64,000 bases of DNA from an uncultured beta proteobacterium (GCA_903889565.1 CAISYC010000016.1:1-64000); one strand, 5' to 3'. Shown: positions 18,414-26,769, counted from the stretch's first letter. Translations and numbers: made by a program. The notes: generated by a model from the letters alone, not told the origin.

Positions 18414-19418
18414 ATGACCGCACCGCTCTGGCAGGATCAAAAGGAAGGCCGCTGGTTCACGCGCATTCCCGTCACCACCATGCTGAACGGGGCGATGCTG
18501 ACGCTGCCGCTGCATGTCGTCACCGGCAAACAGGCGGGGCCGACGCTCGGCATCGTCACCAACGTGCACGGCGACGAATTTCTGCCGACCACCGCGATCC
18601 GCACCATGATCCGGCAACTCGACACGGCGAAACTCAAGGGCCGCCTCGCCATCATTTCGGTGGCCAATCCGCTGGCCACCGCCGGCTTCGGCCGTTTGAC
18701 GCCGGAGCAGCACGGCCGCACCGATCTGCACGAAGTGTTTCCAGGCAACGCGCGCGGCAACACGACGCAGATGATCGCCGCCGCGATCACCGCCAATGTG
18801 CTCGACCACGTCGATGCCTATGTCGATTTCCATTCCGGCGGCAGCGGCGGACGGCTGCAGGCACGCGTCGATTACAACAGCAAGGCGAGCGACGACGTGA
18901 AGGCAAAGAGCCTTGCGCTGGCGCGCGCCTTCGGCATGCCGTTCACGCATGAAAACGATTTGACCGGCACCGCGACGCATTACATGAATCTCAAACGCAA
19001 TATTCCCGGCGCCAATCCGGAAATGGGCGGCTCCTATCTCGGGCCGGAGAACACCGCGCTCTACACGCAGCAGGCGATCGCCGGGCTGCACGGCATGATG
19101 GCCCACCTCGGCATGCTCGACGGCAAAACAAAACCGCCGCGCCAGCTCGATTTCAACCAGCAGGCGCGCCACGAAATCCGCCCGCGCAACAGCGGTTATC
19201 TGGTGTCGAATTACGAATGCGCCGACGACCTCGGCCTGTTGATCAAAAAGGGCAGCAAGCTTGGCGAAGTGATCGACCTATACAGCTACGAAGTGCTCGA
19301 GGAGATGACTGCGCCGGTCGACGGTTACCTGTTCTTCTCGCGCTATTCCGGCGTGGTCGGCGCCGGCACCCAAGCCTTCGCGCTGGCCGAAGAGGCGGCT
19401 TCGCGCTGGCTGGATTAA
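18414..19418 (+). CDS. Succinylglutamate desuccinylase/aspartoacylase-family deacylase
   Basis: A 334-residue zinc amidohydrolase of the AstE/AspA family. Zinc ligands are His and Glu of TNVHGDEFLPT and the later His of AYVDFHSGGSGG; ISVANPLATAGFGR is also typical. The C-terminal third (NSGYLVSNYECADDLGLLIKKG, then a beta-rich lid ending VVGAGTQAFAL) forms the small barrel domain seen in these enzymes. It removes an acyl group from an amino acid or similar amide. The order amidase, deacylase, Bug receptor suggests uptake and stepwise hydrolysis of an N-acyl or imide compound. A purine-rich AAAGAAGC precedes the ATG. Confidence 0.88.
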   Translation: MTAPLWQDQKEGRWFTRIPVTTMLNGAMLTLPLHVVTGKQAGPTLGIVTNVHGDEFLPTTAIRTMIRQLDTAKLKGRLAIISVANPLATAGFGRLTPEQHGRTDLHEVFPGNARGNTTQMIAAAITANVLDHVDAYVDFHSGGSGGRLQARVDYNSKASDDVKAKSLALARAFGMPFTHENDLTGTATHYMNLKRNIPGANPEMGGSYLGPENTALYTQQAIAGLHGMMAHLGMLDGKTKPPRQLDFNQQARHEIRPRNSGYLVSNYECADDLGLLIKKGSKLGEVIDLYSYEVLEEMTAPVDGYLFFSRYSGVVGAGTQAFALAEEAASRWLD

Positions 19419-19480
19419 AATCGCGCCCTGAACGGCGGTGCCGCATGCATGGCGCCGCCCGCCTACCAGAGGAAAATACC

Positions 19481-20458
19481 ATGTTCACACGCCGTTTCCT
19501 GACCGCCACTGCCGCCTTCGCGCTGTGGACGGTTGCCATCACCGCAAGCGCCGCCCAGCCGGCGCCGGTCGCCTTCCCTGAAAAGCCGATCCGCCTCGTC
19601 ATCGGCAGCGCGCCGGGCTCCGGTCCCGACATCATTTCGCGCACGCTGGCCGACCGACTCTACGGTGCATGGGGCCAGCGCATCGTCGTCGATCCGCGCC
19701 CCGGCGTCGCCGGCGTCATGAGCGCGGAGCTGGTGCTGCACGCGCCGGCCGACGGCTACACCTGGATGATGCTGACCTCGCAACTGCTGGTCGCCACCGC
19801 CGTCTTCCCGAATATCAAATTCAATCTTGAAAAAGATTTCGCCTCGCTGAGCCTGATCGGCACGACCTCGTTTGTGCTGGTTGTCAATCCGGAAGTGCCG
19901 GCGAAGTCAATCAGGGAACTGATCGATTACGCGAAAAAAACCCCGCTCAAATACGGCTCGGCCGGCACCGGCGCCTCCGAGCATCTATCCGGCGTGCTGT
20001 TCACCAAACTGACCGGCACCGACATGCTGCACATCCCGTACAAAGGTGTGGCCGAAGCGGTGGCGGCGACCATGGGCAAAGAAGTGAACCTCACCTACGG
20101 CGTGGTGCCTGCGGTGATGGGAGCCGTCCAGTCCGGGCGCGTGCGCGCGCTCGGCGTGACCGGACCAAAGCGCAACGCCCTGCTGCCTGACGTGCCGTCG
20201 ATCTCCGAAGCGGTGCCCGGTTATCAGACGCTGGCTTGGTACAGCGTGGTTGCGCCGGCCGGCATACCGGAGGCGATTCTGGCCAAAGCAAGCGCTGAAA
20301 TCGCCAAGGCGGTGAAGGAACCGCAGTTCGGCGAACAATTGAAAGGCCTCGGCCTCGAAATCGTCGGCAGCACTCGCGCCGAACTCGACAAATTCCGCGC
20401 TGATCAACGCCGGTCGATTACCGAAATCGTGAAACTTTCCGGCGTCGATGTGAAATAG
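19481..20458 (+). CDS. Bug-family (TctC-like) periplasmic receptor 3
   Basis: A 325-residue exported receptor: signal peptide FLTATAAFALWTVAITASA, then FPEKPIRLVIGSAPGSGPD, QRIVVDPRPGVAGVMSAE, PADGYTW, HIPYKGVAEAVAA and LPDVPSISEAVPGY. It departs from the consensus (VVDPRPG where most have VVDNRPG), a difference at the usual ligand loop. AGAGGAAA precedes the ATG at 19481. It lies 62 bases after the deacylase on the same strand and is followed by a terminator-like hairpin, so it probably closes the amidase operon and supplies its substrate. Confidence 0.92.
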   Translation: MFTRRFLTATAAFALWTVAITASAAQPAPVAFPEKPIRLVIGSAPGSGPDIISRTLADRLYGAWGQRIVVDPRPGVAGVMSAELVLHAPADGYTWMMLTSQLLVATAVFPNIKFNLEKDFASLSLIGTTSFVLVVNPEVPAKSIRELIDYAKKTPLKYGSAGTGASEHLSGVLFTKLTGTDMLHIPYKGVAEAVAATMGKEVNLTYGVVPAVMGAVQSGRVRALGVTGPKRNALLPDVPSISEAVPGYQTLAWYSVVAPAGIPEAILAKASAEIAKAVKEPQFGEQLKGLGLEIVGSTRAELDKFRADQRRSITEIVKLSGVDVK

Positions 20459-20504
20459 AACCGGCGGCATCGCTGGCGAGCAGCTGCCGGCGCGAAGATA
20501 TTCA

Positions 20505-20537
20505 GCGGCCGCATCGGCATCGACACGGCCGTTTTTT
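20505..20537 (+). terminator. Probable rho-independent terminator after Bug receptor 3
   Basis: CGGCCG (20506-20511) and CGGCCG (20526-20531) can pair across a 14-base loop and are followed at once by six T residues (20532-20537). It lies about 50 bases after the TAG of the receptor gene. The short stem and long loop make it moderate. Confidence 0.6.
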
Positions 20538-20834
20538 GCCGCCGCAGCATGCCACCTGAAGCGGCAATTGATCGAACAAAGACATCGAATCAAGCGATTG
20601 CGACGATTTGCGGTCGGCGGCGGCGGATTGCGCCCGCGCGCAAAAATTACGGTAAACAGAAGAATCTGCTTGTCAAGAACGTCTGCAGCGTCCAAACTCG
20701 CGCCGTCAACTGGTTTTATTGGCAAGTTCCCCTGGCATCCGTTCCGGATGCTTCCGTGATTTTCCCCGTTGGATCAATTGATGCCGCGCTCAATATCGTG
20801 CGCGGCCTATCGCAGCACACCTACTAGGAACACA
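20538..20834 (+). promoter_or_regulatory. Structured 5' leader of the cold-shock gene
   Basis: About 300 bases without a plausible gene. It contains two neat hairpins: GCATCCG - TTC - CGGATGC (20735-20751) and GCCGCGC ... GCGCGGC (20783-20806), the second ending 28 bases before the start codon. CspA-type genes commonly have long folded leaders that rearrange in the cold, so a post-transcriptional switch is likely by analogy. No promoter could be placed with confidence. Confidence 0.5.
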
Positions 20835-21044
20835 ATGTCTACTACAGGCACCGTAAAGTTTTTCAATGCAACAAAAGGTTTTGGCTTCATCGCGCCGCAA
20901 GACGGCTCCAAGGACGTTTTCGTCCACATCTCGGCGGTTGAAAAAGCCGGCCTCTCGACCCTGAGCGAAAACCAGTCGGTTTCGTTCGACCTCGAGCGCG
21001 GCAACAACGGCAAGACGTCGGCCGTGAATCTGAAGGCTGTCTAA
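20835..21044 (+). CDS. CspA-family cold-shock protein
   Basis: A 69-residue single-stranded nucleic-acid-binding protein, the usual length. Both RNP motifs are intact: [11 protein letters not shown] (RNP1) and [13 protein letters not shown] (RNP2), between the [12 protein letters not shown] start and the [18 protein letters not shown] end. It melts RNA secondary structure as an RNA chaperone during cold or growth transitions. AGGAA lies four bases before the ATG. The gene is monocistronic between a long structured leader and a 24-base palindrome. The cspA/cspC-type paralogue number cannot be told from one copy. Confidence 0.97.
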   Translation: MSTTGTVKFFNATKGFGFIAPQDGSKDVFVHISAVEKAGLSTLSENQSVSFDLERGNNGKTSAVNLKAV

Positions 21045-21057
21045 GCACAGTCCCGGG

Positions 21058-21081
21058 CAGGCGACCGCGCGCGGTCGCCTG
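21058..21081. repeat. 24-base perfect palindrome after the cold-shock gene
   Basis: CAGGCGACCGCG followed by its exact reverse complement, starting 13 bases after the cold-shock stop codon. It can fold into a very stable hairpin and probably protects or ends the transcript, but there is no T-run after it, so it is not a textbook terminator. Confidence 0.65.
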
Positions 21082-21391
21082 TGCATCGCTCTACCATTTC
21101 CATCCCGCGCACGCGGAAAAACCGCAGCCAACCAGACCACGCGCCGTCCGGCGCCGCCGGTTTACTCCGTCGATACGATCCCCGCCCTTGCTGGGCCGGA
21201 AGCAGCCCCGGAAAAACCGCCGAAATAGCGACGACCACCGCCAAATACCGATTGGCCGGGCCCTGCCCTGTTTTTCAGGCAAAATGGCCTCCGCGAATGG
21301 CAAAAACCCTTTTCAAATGCGGCGGCGTGACCGATTCATTGAATTGCAATCCTGACGCGTCATGCAGGATCGAACAGCAGGAGTAATTTGG
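21082..21391. other. 310-base gap with no recognised gene
   Basis: I see no conserved protein, RNA gene or clear repeat. Reading frames here are arginine- and proline-rich and look like chance. The last 30 bases hold the upstream region and ribosome-binding site (AGGAG) of the winged-helix gene that follows. Confidence 0.6.
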
Positions 21392-21646
21392 ATGCAACGC
21401 ATACTGGACTACCTGAAAAATCACGGCGAGCGCCTCGATTCCGAGATCGCGGCCGCCACCGGCATGTCGGTGGATAACGTGCGCACCTCCGTGACCAGCC
21501 TCGCCGCCAAGGGCGACGTCATGGTCTGCCGCTCGATCCGCTTCAAGGACGGCAAGCATATCGAAGCGATGCTCTGCCGCATTGCCGGCTACATCCCGCC
21601 CGCCGCGCCTGGCCGCAAACCGAAGGCGCAATCCGAAAAGAAGTGA
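21392..21646 (+). CDS. Small winged-helix DNA-binding protein
   Basis: An 84-residue protein whose first 60 residues form a helix-turn-helix pattern: ILDYLKNHGERLDSEIAAATG (helices 1 and 2), MSVDNVRTSVTSLAAKGDV (recognition helix and turn), then a beta wing MVCRSIRFKDGKHIEAMLC. The tail is basic and disordered (RKPKAQSEKK). It probably binds DNA as a regulator, target unknown. AGGAG eight bases upstream of ATG 21392 decides the start over one ten codons earlier. It stands alone, convergent with the LeuD-like gene. Confidence 0.72.
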   Translation: MQRILDYLKNHGERLDSEIAAATGMSVDNVRTSVTSLAAKGDVMVCRSIRFKDGKHIEAMLCRIAGYIPPAAPGRKPKAQSEKK

Positions 21647-21708
21647 AGATCCGCCGGTCGCCATGACCGGCGCCCAGTCACCGCCGGTGACTGGCGGCAA
21701 CAAACCGC

Positions 21709-22221
21709 CTAACCCGACGCCGCCGTCTTCGGCCCGATCGCGCCCTCTTTTTCAAGCAGCGCGAATATTCCACCGGCCTTCAACAGATCGAGCAGTTTGG
21801 GCGGCAGCGCCACTGCCGGCAACGCTTGTCTGCGCGTGATGTTCTTCACTGTTGCCGCGTCGAAATCCACTTCGGCGATATCGCCTTCCTCGAACGCATC
21901 GAACACGCTCGCGCACTCCATCGCCGGGAACGCGAAGTTGACGCAGTTGCGGAAGAACAGGCCGTTGATCGACTGCGCAACGAGGCAGCCGATGCCGAGA
22001 TTCTTCAACGAACGCGCCGCGGGGCGGCTCGAACCCATGCCGAAATTGCGCCCGCCGATGATGATGTCACCGGGCTTGACCTGTTCCGACCAGCCGGGGC
22101 GGTTGTTGCGAAACACCCACGGCGCCTGCTCGGCCGGGGTCAGATAAAACGCCTGAATCGGCAATATGAGATCGGTATTGATGTTGTCACCGAATTTCCA
22201 GACACGTGATTGAAATTTCAT
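21709..22221 (-). CDS. LeuD-like small subunit of an aconitase-family hydro-lyase
   Basis: A 170-residue swivel domain of the isopropylmalate isomerase / homoaconitase type: VWKFGDNINTDLILP at the start, then GGRNFGMGSSRPAARSLKNLGI, which holds the conserved GSSR substrate loop, and GLFFRNCVNFAFP. With the large subunit upstream (22341-23594) it should catalyse reversible water addition or removal on a branched di- or tricarboxylate. Because the partner gene on the other side is a methylisocitrate-lyase-like enzyme and no leuA or leuB is near, leucine synthesis is unlikely; dimethylmalate-type chemistry is an attractive alternative. Separated from the large-subunit gene by a dispersed repeat. 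Confidence 0.88.
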   Translation of the reverse strand: MKFQSRVWKFGDNINTDLILPIQAFYLTPAEQAPWVFRNNRPGWSEQVKPGDIIIGGRNFGMGSSRPAARSLKNLGIGCLVAQSINGLFFRNCVNFAFPAMECASVFDAFEEGDIAEVDFDAATVKNITRRQALPAVALPPKLLDLLKAGGIFALLEKEGAIGPKTAASG

Positions 22222-22236
22222 AAAGCCTCAAATCTC

Positions 22237-22326
22237 GCCACAGAGGACACAGAGTTCACAGAAAAATGCAAAATGAACCAATCATTTGACCCGATCCTGC
22301 TCTGCGTCCTCTGTGACCTCTGTGGC
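22237..22326. repeat. Dispersed CACAGAGG-type inverted repeat (copy 1)
   Basis: Ends are exact inverted repeats, GCCACAGAGG (22237-22246) and CCTCTGTGGC (22317-22326), with a further inner pair GGACACAGAG and CTCTGCGTCC. The centre is AT-richer than the surroundings. A second diverged copy lies at 26675-26769. The layout (paired ends, no gene inside, intergenic) is that of a non-coding miniature repeat. It sits in the gap between the LeuC-like and LeuD-like genes. Confidence 0.8.
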
Positions 22327-22340
22327 AAATGTTCTAACTC

Positions 22341-23594
22341 TTACTGCAAAAATTCACGCGGATCCGTGATCGTGCCGGTGATCGCCGAGGCAGCCACCGT
22401 CGCCGGCGAACCCATGTAGATTTTCGCGCTGGGGTCGCCCATGCGCCCTTTGAAATTACGCGTCGTCGCGGTGATGCAGGTTTCATTCGGGCCGAGCACG
22501 CCGAGGTGTCCGCCGCCGCAGGCGCCGCAGGTCGCCGGCGTGACCACCGCGCCGGCATCGATCAGGGTGGCGATGACACCGCTTTTCATCGCTTCGCGAT
22601 AAACCGTCTGCGAGGCGGGCGTGATGATCAGGCGCACACCCGGCGCAACGCGACGGCCGTCGAGTATGGATGCCGTCAGTTCAAGGTCGTCGAGCGTGCC
22701 GTTGGCGCAGGAGCCGATAAAGGCCTGGTCGATTTTCGTGCCGGCCGCATCGCCCACCGGCCGCGAGTTGTTGACCACGCTGTCCGGATAGGCGACCAGC
22801 GGCTCGAGCGTGCCGAGATTGACCGTGCGCACCGCCGCATAATTCGCATCGGCATCGGCGAAAACCGGCTCGAACGGCGCCGGATTGCGCGTGCGCACCC
22901 AGTCGAGCATCACGTCGTCGGGCTCGAAGGTCGCAAATTCCGCCGACAGTTCGGCCGCCATCGTGGTCAGCGTTTTGCGCGCGTTGATGCTGAGGCTCTG
23001 CATGCCTGCGCCGCCGAATTCGACGTTCATCGTTGCGTGATCGCCGTACTCGCCGGCAATCTGCAGGAAGGCATCCTTGGCAGTGACCGCGCGCGGCAGC
23101 TTGCCGATCAATTCGTAGCGCACGGTTTCGCCGACGCGGAACCATGTTTCGTTTTTGCACGCAGCATAAACGATGTCGGGCTGGCCGACGCCGCGCGCGA
23201 TGCAATTAAAAACGCCGCCGCTGCAGGTGTGCGAATCGCTGCACAACAACACGCTGCCGGGCAGGCCGTAGCCGTGATCGGCGACCAGTTGATGCGCGAT
23301 GCCCTGCGCATAACCGACGTCGTGAAAACGCTTGATGCCGAAACGTTTGACGAACTCGCGGCCGATACCGTGCGCGGTGGCCGAGGCCTGGGTCGCCGCC
23401 GGCACGCGGTGATCGAACACCACGATGATGCTGTCCGGGTTGTCGACCTTCAGCACCTCGCGCCAGCGGTTCATCATGAAATTATTGTCGAACAGGATCA
23501 CCGTATCGACCGCCACCGTGACGAGGTCGCCGGGGCCGACCTTCTGCAGGCCGCCCTTCTTCGCCAGTATTTTCTCGGCTATGGTCATGCCCAT
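22341..23594 (-). CDS. LeuC-like large subunit of an aconitase-family hydro-lyase
   Basis: A 417-residue iron-sulfur subunit. The [4Fe-4S] ligands are the Cys in FIGSCANGTLDD and the pair in TPATCGACGGGHLG; LLCSDSHTCSGGVFNC and VVFDHRVPAATQ are further family signatures. The length is that of archaeal-type LeuC/HacA or of the dimethylmaleate hydratase large subunit, shorter than bacterial LeuC of about 470. It starts 15 bases after the lyase gene (23610-24506) on the same strand, so the lyase, this subunit and the small subunit form an operon. The role is hydration or isomerisation of a C5-C7 acid whose product the lyase may cleave. GGGGAA precedes the ATG. Confidence 0.9.
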   Translation of the reverse strand: MGMTIAEKILAKKGGLQKVGPGDLVTVAVDTVILFDNNFMMNRWREVLKVDNPDSIIVVFDHRVPAATQASATAHGIGREFVKRFGIKRFHDVGYAQGIAHQLVADHGYGLPGSVLLCSDSHTCSGGVFNCIARGVGQPDIVYAACKNETWFRVGETVRYELIGKLPRAVTAKDAFLQIAGEYGDHATMNVEFGGAGMQSLSINARKTLTTMAAELSAEFATFEPDDVMLDWVRTRNPAPFEPVFADADANYAAVRTVNLGTLEPLVAYPDSVVNNSRPVGDAAGTKIDQAFIGSCANGTLDDLELTASILDGRRVAPGVRLIITPASQTVYREAMKSGVIATLIDAGAVVTPATCGACGGGHLGVLGPNETCITATTRNFKGRMGDPSAKIYMGSPATVAASAITGTITDPREFLQ

Positions 23595-23609
23595 GATGAT
23601 TCCCCGCGC

Positions 23610-24506
23610 TCAGCCGCCGACAAACTTCTTCTCGAGTTCGTCGAGCCGCTGCATGCCCATCAGATCGTTCAGTTCGTCGAACGAGGCCAGCAGATCCGGC
23701 CGGTCGATCACGCGGTTGTGCTTGACCACTTCCTCCTTGAACACCGCCATCGCATTTTGCATGCCCTTGAGTGCCGCTGTGGAAAGGATACGCGGATAGC
23801 TGACGCCGCCGACGCCGAGATCCTGCAACTCCTTCGGCGACATCAGCGGGGTGGTCGCGCGCGAGCGCATGCCGAGGCCCATGTTGACGATCAGCTTCTT
23901 CGGCACATTCTTCGCCACCTTGGCGATATCGTCCTTCGACAGCAGCGCGTCGGCATACAACACGTCGGCGCCGGCTTCGGCGTACAGATTCAAGCGGCGG
24001 ATCGCCTCATCGACGCCGTGCGGACCCGCCGCATCGGTGCGTGAGACGATGCAAAAATCATCGTCGCGGCGCGCGTCGACCGCGGCCTTCACCTTCTGCA
24101 CCATCTCTTCGGCGGGTATGCAGGATTTTCCCTTCATGTGGCCGCAGCGTTTCGGCCACACCTGGTCTTCGAACATCAACGCTGCCATGCCGGCCTTTTC
24201 GAAGGCGCGCACCACGAAGTGCACGGTCATTGCGTTGCCGTAACCGGTATCGGCGTCGGCGCGCATCAGAAGATGATCGGTGCAGTCGGCAAGGCGGCGC
24301 GCATTGTTGAGATTTTCGTCGAAGGTCATGATGCCGCGGTCCGGCCAGCCCATGCGGCTTTCCGAAACACCGGCGCCGGAAATCGATGCCGCCCTGAAAC
24401 CGCTTGCCTCGACCAGGCGCGCGGTGTAACCGTCATAAATGCCCGGCTGAATCAGGATCTCCGGCGCATTCATCAATTCCTTGAACTGGCGGCCCTTGCT
24501 TGCCAT
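23610..24506 (-). CDS. Isocitrate lyase/PEP mutase-family C-C lyase (methylisocitrate- or dimethylmalate-lyase type)
   Basis: A 298-residue TIM barrel with complete catalytic machinery: the magnesium motif in LMRADADTGYG, the metal-site Glu in LMFEDQVWP, and the lyase loop KRCGHMKG (residues 119-126) with catalytic Cys121. That loop marks 2-methylisocitrate lyase, isocitrate lyase and 2,3-dimethylmalate lyase rather than PEP mutase. It should cleave a 2-hydroxy acid to pyruvate, or glyoxylate, plus another acid. First gene of an operon with the LeuC/LeuD-like pair, a layout matching dimethylmaleate hydratase plus dimethylmalate lyase of nicotinate degradation. GAGGAGA lies before the ATG. Confidence 0.88.
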   Translation of the reverse strand: MASKGRQFKELMNAPEILIQPGIYDGYTARLVEASGFRAASISGAGVSESRMGWPDRGIMTFDENLNNARRLADCTDHLLMRADADTGYGNAMTVHFVVRAFEKAGMAALMFEDQVWPKRCGHMKGKSCIPAEEMVQKVKAAVDARRDDDFCIVSRTDAAGPHGVDEAIRRLNLYAEAGADVLYADALLSKDDIAKVAKNVPKKLIVNMGLGMRSRATTPLMSPKELQDLGVGGVSYPRILSTAALKGMQNAMAVFKEEVVKHNRVIDRPDLLASFDELNDLMGMQRLDELEKKFVGG

Positions 24507-24601
24507 TGCAATCTCCTCGAATGAAGCCCGCGCATGAGGTCATCAGGCGGACAATGTTATAGGGGGTAAGACGCGATTATTGCATATTCACGCAGCGGCT
24601 T

Positions 24602-25588
24602 TTACGGCGCGGCCGATTGCAGACCGAGCGCCCTGCTCAGACGCCCCCACTTGGCGAGATCCTCGCGCATGCGCGCGGCAAATTCCGCCGGCGTGCCACC
24701 GCCGATCTCGCCGCCGAGCGCGGCGAGACGCTCGCGCGCATCCGGCGTCTGCATGGCGGCGACGATCGTTCTGTTCAGCTGCGCGACAATTTCGCGCGAC
24801 GTCGCCGCGGGAGCGAGCACGCCGAACCAGCCGCTCGCCTCATAGCCGGGAACGCCGGCTTCGGCAACCGTCGGTAATTCCGGCGCGAGGGCGGAACGTT
24901 TCGCGCCGGTCACCGCCAGCGCCCTCAGCCTGCCCGACTTGATCTGCGGCATCAGCGTAGCCGGATCGCCGGCCATCAGTTGAACCTGACCGCCGAGCAA
25001 ATCCGCCAGCGCCGGCGCAACCCCCTTGTACGGCACGTGCACGAGATCGATCTGCGCCATCGATTTCAATAATTCGGTGGCCAGATGCGTGGTCGATCCG
25101 TTACCGGCCGTGGCGTAGTTAACCTGTCCCGGCCGTGCCCTGGCCTGCTGCAACAAATCGGAGAACGATTTCACCGGCAGCGACGGCTGCACGACGAACA
25201 GAAACGGCAGACTCGAAACCAGCGCGACCGGCGCAAAATCGCGCAGCGGTTCATAGGGCAGACGGCCTGCCATGCCGGGCAATATCGCCAGCGGCCCGGC
25301 GCTGCCGAGCAGCAGCGTGTAGCCGTCGGGCGGCGCCTTGGCGGCAAGTTCGGTGCCGATCACGCCGCCGGCACCGGCGCGATTGTCGGCGACCACACCC
25401 TGCTGAAACGCCGCGGAGGGTTTCTGGCCGACCAGGGGCGCGGCAAAGTCGACGCCGCCGCCGGGCGCAAACGGAACAATCAATCGGATCGGTTTTGCCG
25501 GATATCCCTGCGCCGCTGCGCCATCCGCAACCGCAAGCGCCGCCACCGTCACGACGAACCCAAGGCACCCGATCACGCTGGATTTCAT
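24602..25588 (-). CDS. Bug-family (TctC-like) periplasmic receptor 4
   Basis: A 328-residue exported receptor: signal peptide KSSVIGCLGFVVTVAALAVADGAAAQ, then YPAKPIRLIVPFAPGGGVD, VVADNRAGAGGVIGTE, PPDGYTLLLGSAG, HVPYKGVAPALADL and LAPELPTVAEAGVPGY. Its start is 96 bases from that of receptor 5 on the opposite strand, so the two share a divergent promoter region. It lies upstream of the lyase/LeuCD-like operon on the same strand, with a 95-base gap, and could be its uptake receptor. Neither TctA nor TctB is present. Confidence 0.92.
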   Translation of the reverse strand: MKSSVIGCLGFVVTVAALAVADGAAAQGYPAKPIRLIVPFAPGGGVDFAAPLVGQKPSAAFQQGVVADNRAGAGGVIGTELAAKAPPDGYTLLLGSAGPLAILPGMAGRLPYEPLRDFAPVALVSSLPFLFVVQPSLPVKSFSDLLQQARARPGQVNYATAGNGSTTHLATELLKSMAQIDLVHVPYKGVAPALADLLGGQVQLMAGDPATLMPQIKSGRLRALAVTGAKRSALAPELPTVAEAGVPGYEASGWFGVLAPAATSREIVAQLNRTIVAAMQTPDARERLAALGGEIGGGTPAEFAARMREDLAKWGRLSRALGLQSAAP

Positions 25589-25684
25589 GCGCGGATTTTA
25601 CGTGGAACCGTTGCGCCCTTGGGAATCGGCAGGCCATGCAATAGAATCTTCGCCGGGCGCGTCTGAACGCGCGGAGGCAGCGGT

Positions 25685-26650
25685 TTGACATCTTCGGGAC
25701 TGATCGTGGCGCTGGTGTCGATGCTGACACCGTTGTGCGTGCATGCGCAGAATTATCCGGCGCGGCCGATCCGCATCATCGTGCCGAGCACGCCGGGTGG
25801 CAGCGTCGACATGCTCGCGCGCACCATCGGCGCGCGGCTCGGCGAACGCTGGGGCCAGCAGGTGGTGGTCGACAACCGCTCGGGCGCCGGCGGCGTCATT
25901 GCCGGTGAACTGACGGCAAAGGCGGCGCCCGACGGCTACACATTGATCATGGCGACCATTTCATCGATGGCGACCAACGTCAGCCTGACGCGCAATCTGC
26001 CGTACGATCCGGTGCGCGATTTCGCGCCTGTCACGCACGTGGCCTCGCAACAGATCGTGCTGCTGGCGGGCGCCGGATTCTCCGCCAAGACCCTGCCCGA
26101 ATTGATCGCGCTCGCAAAAGCCCGCCCCGGACAGATCGCCTTCGGCACCGCGGGCAACGGCACCGGCGGTCACCTCGCCGGCGAATTGCTGAAAATTCTC
26201 GCGGGCATCGACCTCACGCACATTCCGTACAAGGGCTCGGCGCCCGCGCTGGTCGATGTCATCAGCGGTCAGGTGCCGCTGACGCCGATTTCGATCAACA
26301 CTGCACTGCCCGCGATCAAATCCGGACGCGTGCGCGCGCTTGCCGTGACCGGCGCGCATCGCTCGCCGGCGCTGCCCGACACGCCGACCATGCAGGAGGC
26401 CGGCGTGCGCGGTTACGAATCCTATACCTGGTACGGCCTGCTCGTGCCGAAGGCAACGCCACGCGCGATCATCATGAAGCTGAATGCGGAAACCATCGCC
26501 ATCCTGCAGATCCCCGAGGTGCGCGAGCGCCTGCTCGCCGACGGCGCAGAACCGGTCGGCAACAGCCCTGAACAATTCGGCGCCTTCATCAGGTCCGAAA
26601 TCGACAAGTGGGGGAAGGTCATCAAAGCCGCCGGCCTGAAAGCCGAATGA
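25685..26650 (+). CDS. Bug-family (TctC-like) periplasmic receptor 5
   Basis: A 321-residue receptor with signal segment GLIVALVSMLTPLCVHAQ, then YPARPIRIIVPSTPGGSVD, QQVVVDNRSGAGGVIAGE, AAPDGYTLIM, HIPYKGSAPALVDV and LPDTPTMQEAGVRGY. The start is a TTG (25685-25687) with GCGGAGG seven bases before it; no ATG exists before the signal peptide, so the unusual start is well supported. Divergent from receptor 4 and followed by a dispersed repeat. Ligand unknown; carboxylates are the family rule. Confidence 0.9.
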   Translation: MTSSGLIVALVSMLTPLCVHAQNYPARPIRIIVPSTPGGSVDMLARTIGARLGERWGQQVVVDNRSGAGGVIAGELTAKAAPDGYTLIMATISSMATNVSLTRNLPYDPVRDFAPVTHVASQQIVLLAGAGFSAKTLPELIALAKARPGQIAFGTAGNGTGGHLAGELLKILAGIDLTHIPYKGSAPALVDVISGQVPLTPISINTALPAIKSGRVRALAVTGAHRSPALPDTPTMQEAGVRGYESYTWYGLLVPKATPRAIIMKLNAETIAILQIPEVRERLLADGAEPVGNSPEQFGAFIRSEIDKWGKVIKAAGLKAE

Positions 26651-26674
26651 AGAACCCTATCAACAACACAACCC

Positions 26675-26769
26675 GGCCACAGGGAACGCAGAGGACACAG
26701 AGATCCGGTCCGCGCAAATTCCGGGATTGCGCCGGGACGTTTCACCGTGAACTCTGCGACCTCTGTGCC
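26675..26769. repeat. Dispersed CACAGAGG-type inverted repeat (copy 2)
   Basis: GGCCACAGGGAACGCAGAGG on the left and CTCTGCGACCTCTGTGCC on the right are imperfect inverted ends sharing the words of the copy at 22237-22326. The centre differs, as expected for a miniature repeat where only the stems are conserved. It lies between the convergent receptor 5 and BtuF-like genes. Confidence 0.75.

Noticed and set aside
21081-21386. 101-codon frame between the cold-shock and winged-helix genes
   Set aside because: Arg/Pro-rich, no ribosome-binding site, no family, and composition of non-coding GC-rich DNA.
22210-22419. Short frame reading ATEDTEFTEK ... LCVLCDLCGK
   Set aside because: It is a translation of the CACAGAGG repeat; such frames appear in many genomes as spurious proteins.
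22506-24044. 512-codon plus-strand frame opposite the LeuC-like and lyase genes
   Set aside because: Antisense to two well-supported enzymes and of typical shadow composition.
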